Part shown: positions 1 through 8,663 of the stretch, in pieces
Layout: each line of letters begins with the position of its first letter
How positions within the stretch are numbered: the stretch's first letter is position 1
Assembly (NCBI RefSeq): GCF_025376885.1
Contig: NZ_JAHUBR010000001.1
Location: 310,001-374,000, forward strand
Source: Pseudoruegeria sp. SHC-113
Lineage (GTDB): Bacteria > Pseudomonadota > Alphaproteobacteria > Rhodobacterales > Rhodobacteraceae
DNA: 64,000 nucleotides
Direction: 5' to 3'
The notes under the pieces: generated by a model
Told to the model about the DNA's origin: nothing
Seen by the model: the letters and a program-made list of their open reading frames with translations, nothing else
Database searches by the model: none
Made by a program: the position numbers and the translations under genes

Positions 1-2
1 TC

Positions 3-128
3 GTGAAGATCGCGCTGGGGCAGTTCGATCTTGGGCCGGCTGCCGCCATGTCGCTCATCTACTTCGCCATCACGCTTCTGGTCAGCTGGCTGTTCTACAC
101 GCTGATGACCAAAGACGATCAGAAATAA
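3..128 (+). CDS. glpP: Glycerol ABC transporter permease, C-terminal end (partial)
   Basis: Only the last 41 residues are in the window; the reading frame enters from the left edge and stops with TAA at 126-128. The fragment has one hydrophobic span followed by a short charged tail ending in DDQK, as in MalF-type inner-membrane permeases of carbohydrate ABC importers. A second permease starts 10 bases downstream, and a DUF2160 protein follows it. That arrangement matches the glycerol importer (glpSTPQV) of Rhizobium and roseobacters, so this is inferred to be the GlpP subunit. The identification rests on context, because too little of the protein is present to recognise by itself. Confidence 0.7.
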   Translation: MKIALGQFDLGPAAAMSLIYFAITLLVSWLFYTLMTKDDQK

Positions 129-138
129 GGGCAGGACC

Positions 139-936
139 ATGAAGAAACGTACCCTGATCCCGATCCTCTACATCCTCTTTCTCATGCTGCCGATCTACTG
201 GCTGGTGGCGATGAGCTTCAAGACGACGAACGAGATCCTGTCGGGCTTTTCGCTCTTCCCCCAGACCTTCACGCTGGAGAACTACACGACGATCTTCACC
301 GATCCGACGTGGTACTGGGGCTATATCAACTCGATCATCTACGTGACGCTGAACACGGTGATCTCCGTCTGCGTGGCGCTGCCGGCGGCCTATGCCTTCA
401 GCCGCTACACCTTCCTTGGCGACAAGCACCTGTTCTTCTGGTTGCTGACGAACCGCATGGCCCCGGCGGCCGTGTTCGCGCTGCCCTTCTTCCAGCTCTA
501 CTCAGCGGTGGGGCTGTTTGACACCCACCTCGCCGTGGCGCTGGCGCATTGCCTGTTCAACATCCCGCTGGCGGTGTGGATCCTTGAGGGCTTCATGTCG
601 GGCGTGCCCAAGGAGCTGGACGAAACCGCCTATGTGGACGGCTACTCCTTCCCGCGCTTCTTCGTCTCGATCTTCCTGCCCACGATCAAGGCCGGTGTCG
701 GCGTGGCGGCCTTCTTCTGCTTCATGTTCAGCTGGGTCGAACTGCTGCTCGCCAAGACGCTCACCGCCGTGGAGGCCAAGCCCATCGCCGCCACCATGAC
801 GAAAACCGCCTCCTCGGCGGGCTACGAGCTGGGGCTTCTGGCCGCCGCCGGGACGCTCACCATCATCCCCGGCGCGATCGTGATCTATTTTGTCCGTAAC
901 TACATTGCCAAGGGCTTTGCCCTGGGGAGGGTGTAA
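139..936 (+). CDS. glpQ: Glycerol ABC transporter permease (MalG-type)
   Basis: 265-residue inner-membrane permease with about six hydrophobic segments (first at residues 7-27). It has the EAA loop of binding-protein-dependent permeases near residues 160-180 (ELDETAYVDGYSFPRFF), which contacts the ATPase subunit. It begins 10 bases after the preceding permease and overlaps the next gene by one base (TAATG), so the three are co-transcribed and coupled. The next gene encodes DUF2160, which points to glycerol rather than another sugar as substrate; that is inference from the known operon. The usual periplasmic binding-protein gene is not found downstream in this window. Confidence 0.8.
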   Translation: MKKRTLIPILYILFLMLPIYWLVAMSFKTTNEILSGFSLFPQTFTLENYTTIFTDPTWYWGYINSIIYVTLNTVISVCVALPAAYAFSRYTFLGDKHLFFWLLTNRMAPAAVFALPFFQLYSAVGLFDTHLAVALAHCLFNIPLAVWILEGFMSGVPKELDETAYVDGYSFPRFFVSIFLPTIKAGVGVAAFFCFMFSWVELLLAKTLTAVEAKPIAATMTKTASSAGYELGLLAAAGTLTIIPGAIVIYFVRNYIAKGFALGRV

Positions 937-1214
937 TGCTGAGCTGGATGGCTTGGACCTGGCCGACGGCCCTTATCTTCATCGGGATCTTCTCGGCCAT
1001 GGGGATCCTCACCGTGATCGAGATCAAACACCCCGGCGGGGACGAGCGCAAAGGCGCGCTCGGCCTCACCACCACGCGCGGTGATCGGCTCTTCATCACG
1101 CTTCTGGGGACGGTCTACATCTTCCTTGCGTGGCTCGGGCTCGTGGGCATGCCGCTTTGGGTGCCGCTGGGCGTGAGCATCTGCTGGGGGATCTTCTGCT
1201 TCTGGAAGGTGTAG
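936..1214 (+). CDS. DUF2160 small membrane protein of glycerol transporter
   Basis: 92-residue protein with about three hydrophobic spans (roughly 8-28, 52-72 and 73-88) separated by a charged loop containing HPGGDERKG. It matches the DUF2160 family, a predicted small integral membrane protein found almost only in glycerol ABC transporter operons. Its role is unknown, but it is probably an accessory subunit. The start ATG overlaps the stop of the permease, with a GGGGAGG ribosome-binding site inside the upstream gene. The gene expected next, the solute-binding glpV, is missing; a repressor with its own upstream region follows instead. Confidence 0.8.
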   Translation: MLSWMAWTWPTALIFIGIFSAMGILTVIEIKHPGGDERKGALGLTTTRGDRLFITLLGTVYIFLAWLGLVGMPLWVPLGVSICWGIFCFWKV

Positions 1215-1231
1215 GCGAGAATCCTCTTGGA

Positions 1232-1245
1232 AAAACGTAAGTTTT
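1232..1245. promoter_or_regulatory. Candidate operator palindrome upstream of BlaI-like gene
   Basis: AAAAC and GTTTT flank a GTAA centre, 54 bases before the repressor start, in a short AT-rich patch between two GC-rich genes. BlaI/MecI repressors bind dyads that overlap their own promoter, so autoregulation here is plausible. The sequence does not match the classical TACA-NN-TGTA box, so this is a guess from position and symmetry. Confidence 0.35.
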
Positions 1246-1298
1246 AGTATTTGATCTCCGCAGGGAGGAGTGCACCGGAATTTCTGGGGCCACAGGAC

Positions 1299-1706
1299 AT
1301 GCGAAAGAAGAAGAACAGCGAGTTTCTGACGGAAGTCGAACTGGAATTCATGTCCGAGCTTTGGGAGCTGGGGGAAGGATCCGTGCGCGATGTGCTTGAG
1401 CGCCTCGCGCCGGAACGCAACCTGGCCTACACATCCGGTGCCACAATCCTGCGCATACTCGAGAAAAAGGGATTCGTGAAAAGCACGAAGCAGGGCAAGA
1501 CGTTCATCTACGAACCGATCCTGACCAAGGACGCTTATCAATCGAAATCCCTGAAAAATCTGTCCGAGAAGCTCTTTGACGACACCCCCGCCTCCCTCGT
1601 GGCGCGGCTGGTGGATGATTTCGAACTGTCGGACGACGATTTTGAGGAACTTCGGGCGTTGTTGGACAGGAGAATGAAAGATGGAAGTGGTCCGTCCGGT
1701 CTTTGA
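1299..1706 (+). CDS. BlaI/MecI/CopY-family transcriptional repressor
   Basis: 135-residue protein with an N-terminal winged-helix domain. The segment LTEVELEFMSELWELGEGSVRDVLERL followed by LAYTSGATILRILEKKGFVK is typical of BlaI/MecI, and a C-terminal helical dimerisation part follows (FELSDDDFEELRALLDRR). These repressors bind DNA as dimers and are inactivated when their partner M56 peptidase senses a signal. The ATG at 1299 gives the usual family length; an earlier in-frame TTG at 1251 would add 16 residues unlike the family. The M56 gene overlaps the 3' end by 26 bases, as in blaI-blaR1 pairs. No beta-lactamase gene is nearby. Confidence 0.85.
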   Translation: MRKKKNSEFLTEVELEFMSELWELGEGSVRDVLERLAPERNLAYTSGATILRILEKKGFVKSTKQGKTFIYEPILTKDAYQSKSLKNLSEKLFDDTPASLVARLVDDFELSDDDFEELRALLDRRMKDGSGPSGL

Positions 1707-2808
1707 AGCTTTCATAGACATCAACATCGTTCTGGCGCTCGCGCTGGCGCTTTGGTTCGGCCTGAAAGTCCTGCTAGACAAAAGCCCGCTGCGCCATGCC
1801 TACGGGCTGAAGCTGCGGCTGCTCAACGGCATTGCCTTCGCCGTGGTGCTGACGCCTCTCGCTGTGCTGATCTATCTCAAGGCCAAACTGCTGTTCGGGC
1901 TGGCCCGGGATCCGCTGAACCTGAGCGATCTTCTGGTGGCGAGCTACCTGAAGGGCGATATCGCCATGAAGGCCAGCGCCTTTGAATCCCTGCTGGCGTG
2001 GCGCGGGCAGGCGACGGAGCATTTCCTGCTGCGCGACACGCCGATCTGGCTCGGGCTCTTCTCTCTGCTCATGCTTGGCGCGCTCTACTATGTGGTGCGG
2101 CTGGGCCTGCAGATCCTGCGCCTGCGCGCAACGCTGTCGCGCTGCCATGAGTGGCGTCAGTTCGGCTCGGTGTCGCTGCTGATCTCCGATCACCTCGCGG
2201 TGCCTTTCTCCACCCGCGGCCTGCGCCGCCGCTACGTGGTGCTGCCCGCTGGCTTGCTGACGCGCCCCGCTGATCTGCGGCTGGTGCTGCGCCACGAGCT
2301 GCAGCACCTGCGCCAGCGCGATGTGGAATGGGAGGTGCTGCTGGAATGCGCGCGGCCGCTGTTCTTCTGGAACCCGGCGTTCAAGCTGCTCAAACGCGAG
2401 GTGGAAGTGCTGCGCGAGCTGGCCTGCGATCAGCAGGTGGTGACGCGCAAGGGCACCGATCTGCGCGCCTATTGCGATTGCCTGCTGCGCGCCTGCCGCC
2501 GGGGCTTCTCCCAGCAGGCGCAGCCAATGGAGCTTCCCGTGGTCACCCTCGTGGAGGTGCGCCGCACATGGTTCGGCGCGGGCTCCAGCCAGCGCCTGCG
2601 GGACAGGATGCTGACGATGTTCGAACACCGCAGCTACGACAGGCGCCTCGGCCACCTGCGGCACCTCTCCCTGCTCTTCGGCGCGGCGCTGCTGGTGGTG
2701 GCCATCGGCATCCAGAAACCGGCGGACTGGAGCCACGACCGCATCATGCTCGACGCCATCGTGAACCTCGAAAAGCTCAACGCGCTCAACACCTTTGGCC
2801 GCCCGTAG
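1681..2808 (+). CDS. M56 family (BlaR1-like) membrane metallopeptidase
   Basis: 375 residues. Hydrophobic segments lie near 11-31, 50-70 and 120-140, with a fourth near 332-346. The zinc-peptidase motif HELQH is at 205-209 and a likely third zinc ligand is Glu246 in RELACD. BlaR1 and MecR1 carry a periplasmic penicillin-binding sensor after the last membrane span. Here only about 30 residues follow it, so the protein lacks that sensor and the signal is unlikely to be a beta-lactam bound in the classical way. It overlaps the BlaI-like gene and probably cleaves or releases that repressor. The regulated target may be the DUF1254 gene downstream. Confidence 0.85.
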   Translation: MEVVRPVFEAFIDINIVLALALALWFGLKVLLDKSPLRHAYGLKLRLLNGIAFAVVLTPLAVLIYLKAKLLFGLARDPLNLSDLLVASYLKGDIAMKASAFESLLAWRGQATEHFLLRDTPIWLGLFSLLMLGALYYVVRLGLQILRLRATLSRCHEWRQFGSVSLLISDHLAVPFSTRGLRRRYVVLPAGLLTRPADLRLVLRHELQHLRQRDVEWEVLLECARPLFFWNPAFKLLKREVEVLRELACDQQVVTRKGTDLRAYCDCLLRACRRGFSQQAQPMELPVVTLVEVRRTWFGAGSSQRLRDRMLTMFEHRSYDRRLGHLRHLSLLFGAALLVVAIGIQKPADWSHDRIMLDAIVNLEKLNALNTFGRP

Positions 2809-2867
2809 GAGCTGGACTTAAGCACAGAAGCAATAGGGCGGAGCGCTGGTCCAAGCCTATGCTGCTA

Positions 2868-2881
2868 GTGTAAAGTTACAC
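2868..2881. promoter_or_regulatory. Palindrome GTGTAA-AG-TTACAC upstream of DUF1254 gene
   Basis: Perfect 6-base arms around a 2-base centre lie in the 332-base gap (2809-3140) between the M56 peptidase and the DUF1254/DUF1214 protein. The gap is visibly less GC-rich than its surroundings and carries no other gene. The dyad is the right size for a winged-helix dimer such as the adjacent BlaI-like repressor. It is the most likely operator for the downstream gene, but binding is not shown. Confidence 0.4.
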
Positions 2882-3140
2882 CAGAAGATCTCTGGGGAGG
2901 GGGGCATTGACGAGCGTTCTCACCTTAAGATTTCTTCGAGGGTGGATTCGCATTCCGACAGTAGGCCGCGGTGACCTAGTCGAAATCAAACGCAGAGCTA
3001 TGATTTGAGAAAGTCTTTTTAGGAGGTTCTTGATGAGGCTTCTTGGGAAATCGATCGGGCTGGCGATCCGAGGAATTGTATCCCGGTTAGACGGTAGCCT
3101 TTCAGACAAGGGACCGGATGGAAGTAGAGGAGGCTTTCTG

Positions 3141-4556
3141 ATGCGCAAACATTTGATTGGAGCGATATCGGCGACAGCCATGCTGACGGTCGGGGCGGCG
3201 ACAGCCGAGACGGTTGATGCGGAATTCGAAACCGCCGCCGAGGAAAGCTATGTCTGGGGTCTCGGGATCGTCGCGATGTACCGTTATTACTCCGGTATGG
3301 CGATTGTCGAAGACGGGCTGAACCAGCTTGTGCACACCCGCAGCTTCCTGAAGCCGGGTGACAAGCCGGGGTCCGGTCCGAACGTCGATACCTACTATTC
3401 TTATGGGTGGTTTGATCTGAGCGACGGACCCATCGTGGTGTCTCTGCCCGCATTCGGGGAGCGGTACTATGTTTTTCAGATGAATGACATCTACGGGCGG
3501 AACTTCAAGAACGTCGGCAACGGCCTCTCGTCCGGATCGCCGCCGGAGTATGACGGACCTTTTGACTTCGTGCTGGTCCCACCTGGGTATCAGGGCGATG
3601 TGCCGGTCGAACTCGCCCGGGTGGACGCGCCAGGACGTCTGGTCAACGTTCTTTACCGTATCCGGGTTGAAAACGAGGCCCTTGAAGGGGACGAGGCGCG
3701 TGCCTTGCAGGAGGCCACGTTGACGCTTCCTCTCGCGGACTGGCTGGCCGGAGAACGCCGATCAATTCGTACACTGCCATCAGAAACACTTTCGGCGATC
3801 GAGGACGTTATTGTCTTCTCCGAAGAGGCCACCGGCGCCGATCAGCGCAATCCTGCCTTCTTCGCGCAAGTCTCAAAGGTCCTGACCTACGATCCACCGA
3901 GCGCGGAGTCCGACATCGCCTTCATGGCTGGCCCGCTTCAGGTCATCGGTTTCGACGCAGACGGAGGCTTTGCCTGGGAAAGCCGGACTGAAGCGGAACG
4001 CGCCGCGCTTCTCGACGCTCAGGAAGACGGGTTTGATCGGGTGCAGGCCTTCATCCCGGAACGCGGCGAAAAGGTCGGCAGCGCGACGTTCACCTCGGGC
4101 CATGCTGGTAATTACGGCGATGACTACCTTTTAAGGGCCGCCATGGTGCTGGCTGGGGCAATGTACCCGACGACTGAGGTCAGCCGCTATGCCGATCTCT
4201 TCGAGGATGCGAACGGCGATCCGCTCTCGGGAGCGACGACCTACACGATGACGTTCGAACCGGACCAGCTTCCGCCCGTCACTGACTTCTGGTCCCTTAC
4301 GATGTACAGCCTCGGCACCTATGACCTCGTTGACAATCCAATCGACCGCTATTCCATCAGCCCGGCGACCGAAGGGCTGATACAAAATGCGGACGGTTCG
4401 GTCACTGTCACGGTGTCGAATCAAAAGCCGGAGGACCCGGCGGCAAACTGGCTTCCCGCGCCGCAGGGCGGTTTCTATGCGATGGTCCGTTTCTACGCCC
4501 CGACGCAAGACGTGCTCGACCTCAGCTACCGCTTGCCCGATCTCGTGCCACAATGA
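3141..4556 (+). CDS. Exported DUF1254/DUF1214 domain protein
   Basis: 471 residues. A signal peptide is clear (MRKHLIGAISATAMLTVGAA, cleavage near TAE). A DUF1254 domain follows (about 35-160, with WFDLSDGPIVVSLP and RYYVFQMNDIYGRNF) and a DUF1214 domain at the C terminus (about 365-465, with PPVTDFWSLTMY and GGFYAMVRFY). The family is secreted or periplasmic and has no established activity. The start ATG at 3141 follows AGAGGAGG and opens directly on the signal peptide. A second in-frame ATG at 3033, after AGGAGG, would add 36 residues in front. The gene probably belongs with the BlaI/M56 pair upstream. Its base composition is lower in GC than neighbouring genes, which hints at transfer. Confidence 0.85.
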   Translation: MRKHLIGAISATAMLTVGAATAETVDAEFETAAEESYVWGLGIVAMYRYYSGMAIVEDGLNQLVHTRSFLKPGDKPGSGPNVDTYYSYGWFDLSDGPIVVSLPAFGERYYVFQMNDIYGRNFKNVGNGLSSGSPPEYDGPFDFVLVPPGYQGDVPVELARVDAPGRLVNVLYRIRVENEALEGDEARALQEATLTLPLADWLAGERRSIRTLPSETLSAIEDVIVFSEEATGADQRNPAFFAQVSKVLTYDPPSAESDIAFMAGPLQVIGFDADGGFAWESRTEAERAALLDAQEDGFDRVQAFIPERGEKVGSATFTSGHAGNYGDDYLLRAAMVLAGAMYPTTEVSRYADLFEDANGDPLSGATTYTMTFEPDQLPPVTDFWSLTMYSLGTYDLVDNPIDRYSISPATEGLIQNADGSVTVTVSNQKPEDPAANWLPAPQGGFYAMVRFYAPTQDVLDLSYRLPDLVPQ

Positions 4557-4692
4557 AGGTGGCGCGCTATGATACGCCCAAGTGCAACCAAGTTGCGGTT
4601 GGCATGAAATTGGAAGCACGAGCGACTCTGCTTTGAGTTCTTCCCGGTCCTTCGCAACAAGAAGGACGAACAGCAGCATACGGTTAAAGAAG

Positions 4693-4725
4693 CGGCCCCG
4701 TCACACATGTGACGGGGCCGTTTGT
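4693..4725 (+). terminator. Hairpin terminator after DUF1254 gene
   Basis: Perfect 12-base stem (CGGCCCCGTCAC / GTGACGGGGCCG) with a four-base ACAT loop at 4705-4708, followed by TTTGTG. It lies between the + strand gene ending at 4556 and the - strand transaldolase ending at 4782, so it probably stops transcription from either side. The T-run is short. The inner arms are the same as those of the terminator at 17212. Confidence 0.7.
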
Positions 4726-4781
4726 GCTCAAGAATTTCCACGCGGGCTTGGGCGCTGGGCCCCGCCCTTGGCGCACCTAGG

Positions 4782-5723
4782 TCAGGCCAGCGCGGCTTCG
4801 ATCAGCCCGTAGAGCTTCTCGGTGTCCTTGTTGAAGTTGCGGATGCCCTCGGCCAGCTTCTCGGTGGCCATCGGGTCCTCGTTCATGGCCCAGCGGAAAT
4901 CGGCCTCGGTCATCGGGATCTCGGCGACGCCGGTGGCATTGGCCGGATCCAGCTTGCGCGGCAGCGCGCCTTCGTCGGCGGCCAGTTCCTGCAGCAGGTT
5001 CGGCGAGATCGTCAGCCGGTCACAGCCCGCCAGCGCTTCGATCTGGCCGGTGTTGCGGAAGGAGGCGCCCATGACGATCGTCTTGATGCCGTTGGATTTG
5101 TAGTAATCGTAGATGCCCCGCACGGAGAGCACGCCCGGATCTTCCTCCGGCCCGTAGGTGCGGCCTTCCGCCTTGCCGTACCAATCGGTGATCCGCCCCA
5201 CGAAGGGGGAGATCAGGAACACGCCCGCGTTGGCGCAGGCGATGGCCTGAGCCTGTGCGAAGATCAGCGTGAGGTTGCACTGGATGTCTTCCTGCTCCAG
5301 CACGCGGGCGGCTTCGATGCCCTCCCATGTGGCGGCAAGCTTGATCAGGATGCGATCGCGCTTGATGCCGCGCGCCTCATAGGCTGCGATGATCGCGCGG
5401 GCCTTGGCGATGGAGGCCTCGGTGTCGAAGGAGAGGCGGGCGTCCACTTCGGTGGAGACGCGGCCCGGCACCAGTTTGGACAGCTCGGCCCCCACAGTCA
5501 CCGTCAGATCGTCGGCGATGGCGGTGACGGCGTTGTCCTTGCCTTTGCCAGCGGCCACGGCGGCTTTGAACGCCTCGGCGAAATCGTCGCTCTGCAGGGC
5601 TTTCAGCACGATGGAGGGGTTGGTGGTGCAATCTTCGGGATTCAGCGCGGCGACGGCGCCGACGTCGCCGGTGTCGGCAACGACGATCGTCATTTCGCGC
5701 AGTTGATCAAGCTTGCTGGCCAT
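4782..5723 (-). CDS. tal: Transaldolase (TalB type)
   Basis: 313-residue cytosolic enzyme of the non-oxidative pentose phosphate pathway, moving a dihydroxyacetone unit between sedoheptulose 7-phosphate and glyceraldehyde 3-phosphate. The sequence shows the class I aldolase barrel: N-terminal VADTGD and [10 protein letters not shown] (33-42), and the Schiff-base lysine Lys128 in [12 protein letters not shown]. Length and motifs fit the long TalB-type family, not the short fructose-6-phosphate aldolase type. It stands alone, convergent with the DUF1254 gene. The next - strand gene upstream starts 150 bases away and is unrelated. Confidence 0.95.
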   Translation of the reverse strand: MASKLDQLREMTIVVADTGDVGAVAALNPEDCTTNPSIVLKALQSDDFAEAFKAAVAAGKGKDNAVTAIADDLTVTVGAELSKLVPGRVSTEVDARLSFDTEASIAKARAIIAAYEARGIKRDRILIKLAATWEGIEAARVLEQEDIQCNLTLIFAQAQAIACANAGVFLISPFVGRITDWYGKAEGRTYGPEEDPGVLSVRGIYDYYKSNGIKTIVMGASFRNTGQIEALAGCDRLTISPNLLQELAADEGALPRKLDPANATGVAEIPMTEADFRWAMNEDPMATEKLAEGIRNFNKDTEKLYGLIEAALA

Positions 5724-5872
5724 GTTCGGGCGTCTCCTCTGGCGGCAATGTGCGGGTTCGCCCCGCTTCTACCTCCGTTGCGCGCAACGGTCCATGCGGC
5801 GCAGGTGCAAAACCCGTGAAATCTGTGTGAAACTGCGCCCCACGGGGCCAAACCGGGGTTTCGCGACGGGCT

Positions 5873-6898
5873 TTAGCCGTTTTGCGGGGCGTAATCGGCT
5901 TTGTACCAGTCCACGAAAGCCTTCACGCCTTCGGTGAGTTCGGTGCGCGGAATCGGCCCGATCAGGTGGCGCAAGAGCTTGTCGTCGGCCCATGTGGCGG
6001 GCACGTCGCCGGGCTGCATCTCCATGTAGTTCTTCTCGGCCTCCTGCCCCAGCGCGGCCTCGATGGCCTCGATGAAGGTGCCAAGCGCGCTGGGCGCGCC
6101 GTTGCCGATGTTCACCACGCGCCAAGGGGCAACCGGCGAGAGGCTGTCGACTTCCGCGATGTCCTCAGCCGTAGCCGGGCGTTCGGGCGCAATATCGATC
6201 AGGCGGCGGATGCCTTCCACCAGATCGTCGATATAGGTGAAATCGCGCTGCATATTGCCGTGGTTGTAGACGTCGATCGGGCGGCCCTGCAGGATGGCGG
6301 AGGTGAATTTGAACAGCGCCATGTCGGGCCGGCCCCAGGGGCCATAGACGGTGAAGAAGCGGAACATGGTGGTCGGCAGCCCGTAGAGATGCGCGTAGGA
6401 ATGGGCCATCGCCTCGGTGGACTTCTTGGTGGCCGCGTAGAAGGACATCTGCAGATCGGCCTTGTCGGTTTCCGCGTAGGGCATATCGGTGTTGGCCCCG
6501 AACACGGACGAGGTCGAGGCCAGCAGCATATGCGCGGGCGGATGGGCGCGGGCGGCTTCGAGCAGCTCGAAGGTGCCCACGAGGTTGGCCTCCACATAGG
6601 AGCGCGGCGCAACGATCGAATAGCGCACACCGGCCTGCGCGGCGAGGTGGATCACCACGTCGGGTTTGTGGGTGGCGAAGATCTCCATCAGCGCGCCGGG
6701 CTCTTCCAGCCGTTTCTCGATGGCGGTGAAGCCGGGCGTCTGCAGCAGCATGGCGTGGCGGCGGTGCTTGAGCGACACGTCGTAGTAATCCGTCATCGCG
6801 TCGAGCCCGATCACGGTGAACCCATCGGCCAGCAGGCGCTTGCAGGTGTGGAACCCGATGAACCCGGCGGACCCGGTGACGAAAGCAACGCGCGACAT
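5873..6898 (-). CDS. NAD-dependent epimerase, probable UDP-glucuronate 4-epimerase
   Basis: 341 residues of the extended short-chain dehydrogenase/epimerase fold. The NAD-binding glycine motif GSAGFIG is at 9-15, and the catalytic Tyr/Lys appear as FYAATKK. The stretch DAMTDYYDVSLKHRR after the first Rossmann unit is characteristic of UDP-glucuronate 4-epimerases (CapI/LspL type), which make UDP-galacturonate for surface polysaccharides. The start at 6898 is chosen because it opens on the Rossmann fold and follows CAGGAG; upstream in-frame codons add a non-homologous tail. No other sugar gene is nearby, so the exact substrate is inferred. Confidence 0.85.
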   Translation of the reverse strand: MSRVAFVTGSAGFIGFHTCKRLLADGFTVIGLDAMTDYYDVSLKHRRHAMLLQTPGFTAIEKRLEEPGALMEIFATHKPDVVIHLAAQAGVRYSIVAPRSYVEANLVGTFELLEAARAHPPAHMLLASTSSVFGANTDMPYAETDKADLQMSFYAATKKSTEAMAHSYAHLYGLPTTMFRFFTVYGPWGRPDMALFKFTSAILQGRPIDVYNHGNMQRDFTYIDDLVEGIRRLIDIAPERPATAEDIAEVDSLSPVAPWRVVNIGNGAPSALGTFIEAIEAALGQEAEKNYMEMQPGDVPATWADDKLLRHLIGPIPRTELTEGVKAFVDWYKADYAPQNG

Positions 6899-7054
6899 GG
6901 TAAACTCCTGCAACTGATCTTGGGCGCACCATAGGCAGGCGCATCGATATTCACAGCGAAAAGCCCGCAGCCTTGGGTGGGAAGGGCGCAAAACGTGGCA
7001 TTCCGGCCAATGCGCGGCATTTCTGCACCTGCAAAAGGCCTGCGGGGGTGGCCT

Positions 7055-7066
7055 GTGAGCGCTCAC
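7055..7066. promoter_or_regulatory. 12-base palindrome GTGAGCGCTCAC, LacI-type operator candidate
   Basis: Perfect palindrome in the 251-base gap between the divergent epimerase and SulP genes, 84 bases before the SulP start. It matches the symmetric core bound by LacI/GalR-family repressors (TGTGAGCGCTCAC with the preceding T). No such regulator is encoded in the window. The rest of the gap (6899-7149) shows nothing else convincing. Confidence 0.45.
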
Positions 7067-7149
7067 GCCGGTAAACGCGGGCGCGAAACACGCGAACCGG
7101 ACGGGTGCCCCGCGCGCCTGAGACGCTCCAGACCCAATGGAGATTTCCT

Positions 7150-8652
7150 GTGAAAGCAGACACACTTTCAACGCTCCGCCAAGATTGGCTCGGCAACATC
7201 CGCGCCGACCTTCTGGCCGGCCTCGTTGTGGCGCTGGCCCTCATCCCCGAGGCTATCGCCTTCTCGATCATCGCCGGGGTGGATCCGAAGATCGGCCTCT
7301 ACGCCTCCTTCTCGATTGCCGTGATCACCGCCATCGCAGGCGGCAGGCCCGGCATGATCTCGGCGGCTACGGCGGCCACGGCGGTGCTGATGGTGACGCT
7401 GGTGAAGGATCACGGGCTGCAATACCTGCTGGCCGCCACCGTGCTGGCGGGGCTGTTGCAAATCGTCTGCGGCATGCTGAAGCTCGGCAACGTGATGCGC
7501 TTTGTCTCGAAATCGGTGATGACGGGCTTCGTGAACGCGCTAGCGATTCTGATTTTCCTCGCGCAGTTGCCCGAAATGGACATCCGCAACGAGGGCGTCA
7601 CCCTGCTGACGTGGATCATGATCGCGGCAGGCCTCGCGATCATCTACCTCTTCCCGCTGCTCACCAAGGCGATCCCCAGCCCGCTGGTGACGATCATCGT
7701 TCTGACGACGCTCGCCATGGTGCTGGGGCTCGACGTGCGCACCGTAGGCGATATGGGCGAATTGCCGGATACGCTGCCGGTGTTCCTGATCCCGGATATT
7801 CCGCTGAACCTCGAAACCCTGCGCATCATCCTGCCTGTTTCCGCCGCGATTGCCGTGGTGGGCCTCTTGGAAAGCCTGATGACGGCGCAGCTGGTGGATG
7901 ATCTGACGGATACGAAATCCGACAAGAACCGCGAATGTATCGGGCAGGGGCTGGCCAACACCGCCACCGGCTTTATTGGCGGCATGGCGGGCTGTGCGAT
8001 GATCGGGCAATCCATGATCAACGTGAAATCTGGTGGCCGCGGGCGGCTTTCCTGCTTTGCGGCGGGCGTGTTCCTGCTGATCCTGATCGTCGGGCTGGGC
8101 GATCTGGTGGCCCAGATCCCGATGCCCGCGCTGGTCTCGATCATGATCATGGTCTCTGTCGGCACCTTCTCGTGGTCTTCCCTGAAGAACCTGAAAGAGC
8201 ACCCGCGCCCTTCTTCCATCGTGATGGTGGCGACGGTGGTGGTCACCGTCTTCTCCCACAACCTCGCCATCGGTGTGCTGACGGGCGTTCTGCTCTCGGG
8301 CATCTTCTTTGCCTGGAAGATTGCCGCTGTGTTCCGCATCAAAAGCGTACTGGCGCCGGATGGCCGCAAGCGCACCTACACCGTGGAAGGGCAGCTGTTC
8401 TTCGCGACAGCACCTGACATCGCTGACGCTTTCGATTTCAACGAAGCGCTGGACGAGGTGGTGATCGACGTGAGCCGCGCCCATATCTGGGATATTTCCG
8501 CGATCTCCGCGATTGATATGGTGGTGCTGAAGTTCCGCCGCGAAGGCGCGGATGTGAGCATCATCGGCATGAACGAGGCCAGCGAGACCCTCATGGGGCG
8601 TCTGGCCGAACATGACAAGCCCGGCGCGCTCGAGCGCCTGATGGGTCACTGA
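7150..8652 (+). CDS. SulP family anion transporter with STAS domain
   Basis: 500-residue inner-membrane transporter. An N-terminal amphipathic part leads into [20 protein letters not shown], the SulP signature, then about ten to twelve hydrophobic segments to about residue 395. A short cytosolic STAS domain follows (about 405-495, with [20 protein letters not shown]). Family members carry sulfate, bicarbonate or other anions, and the substrate cannot be read from sequence. The GTG start at 7150 is preceded by GGAG; an earlier GTG at 7105 is less likely. A two-domain universal stress protein follows after 11 bases in the same operon, which suggests nucleotide-linked control. Confidence 0.9.
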   Translation: MKADTLSTLRQDWLGNIRADLLAGLVVALALIPEAIAFSIIAGVDPKIGLYASFSIAVITAIAGGRPGMISAATAATAVLMVTLVKDHGLQYLLAATVLAGLLQIVCGMLKLGNVMRFVSKSVMTGFVNALAILIFLAQLPEMDIRNEGVTLLTWIMIAAGLAIIYLFPLLTKAIPSPLVTIIVLTTLAMVLGLDVRTVGDMGELPDTLPVFLIPDIPLNLETLRIILPVSAAIAVVGLLESLMTAQLVDDLTDTKSDKNRECIGQGLANTATGFIGGMAGCAMIGQSMINVKSGGRGRLSCFAAGVFLLILIVGLGDLVAQIPMPALVSIMIMVSVGTFSWSSLKNLKEHPRPSSIVMVATVVVTVFSHNLAIGVLTGVLLSGIFFAWKIAAVFRIKSVLAPDGRKRTYTVEGQLFFATAPDIADAFDFNEALDEVVIDVSRAHIWDISAISAIDMVVLKFRREGADVSIIGMNEASETLMGRLAEHDKPGALERLMGH

Positions 8653-8663
8653 GGGAGGGGCGC

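Noticed and set aside
1251-1298. TTG start giving a longer BlaI-like protein
   Set aside because: The extra 16 residues do not resemble the family, and the ATG at 1299 gives normal length.
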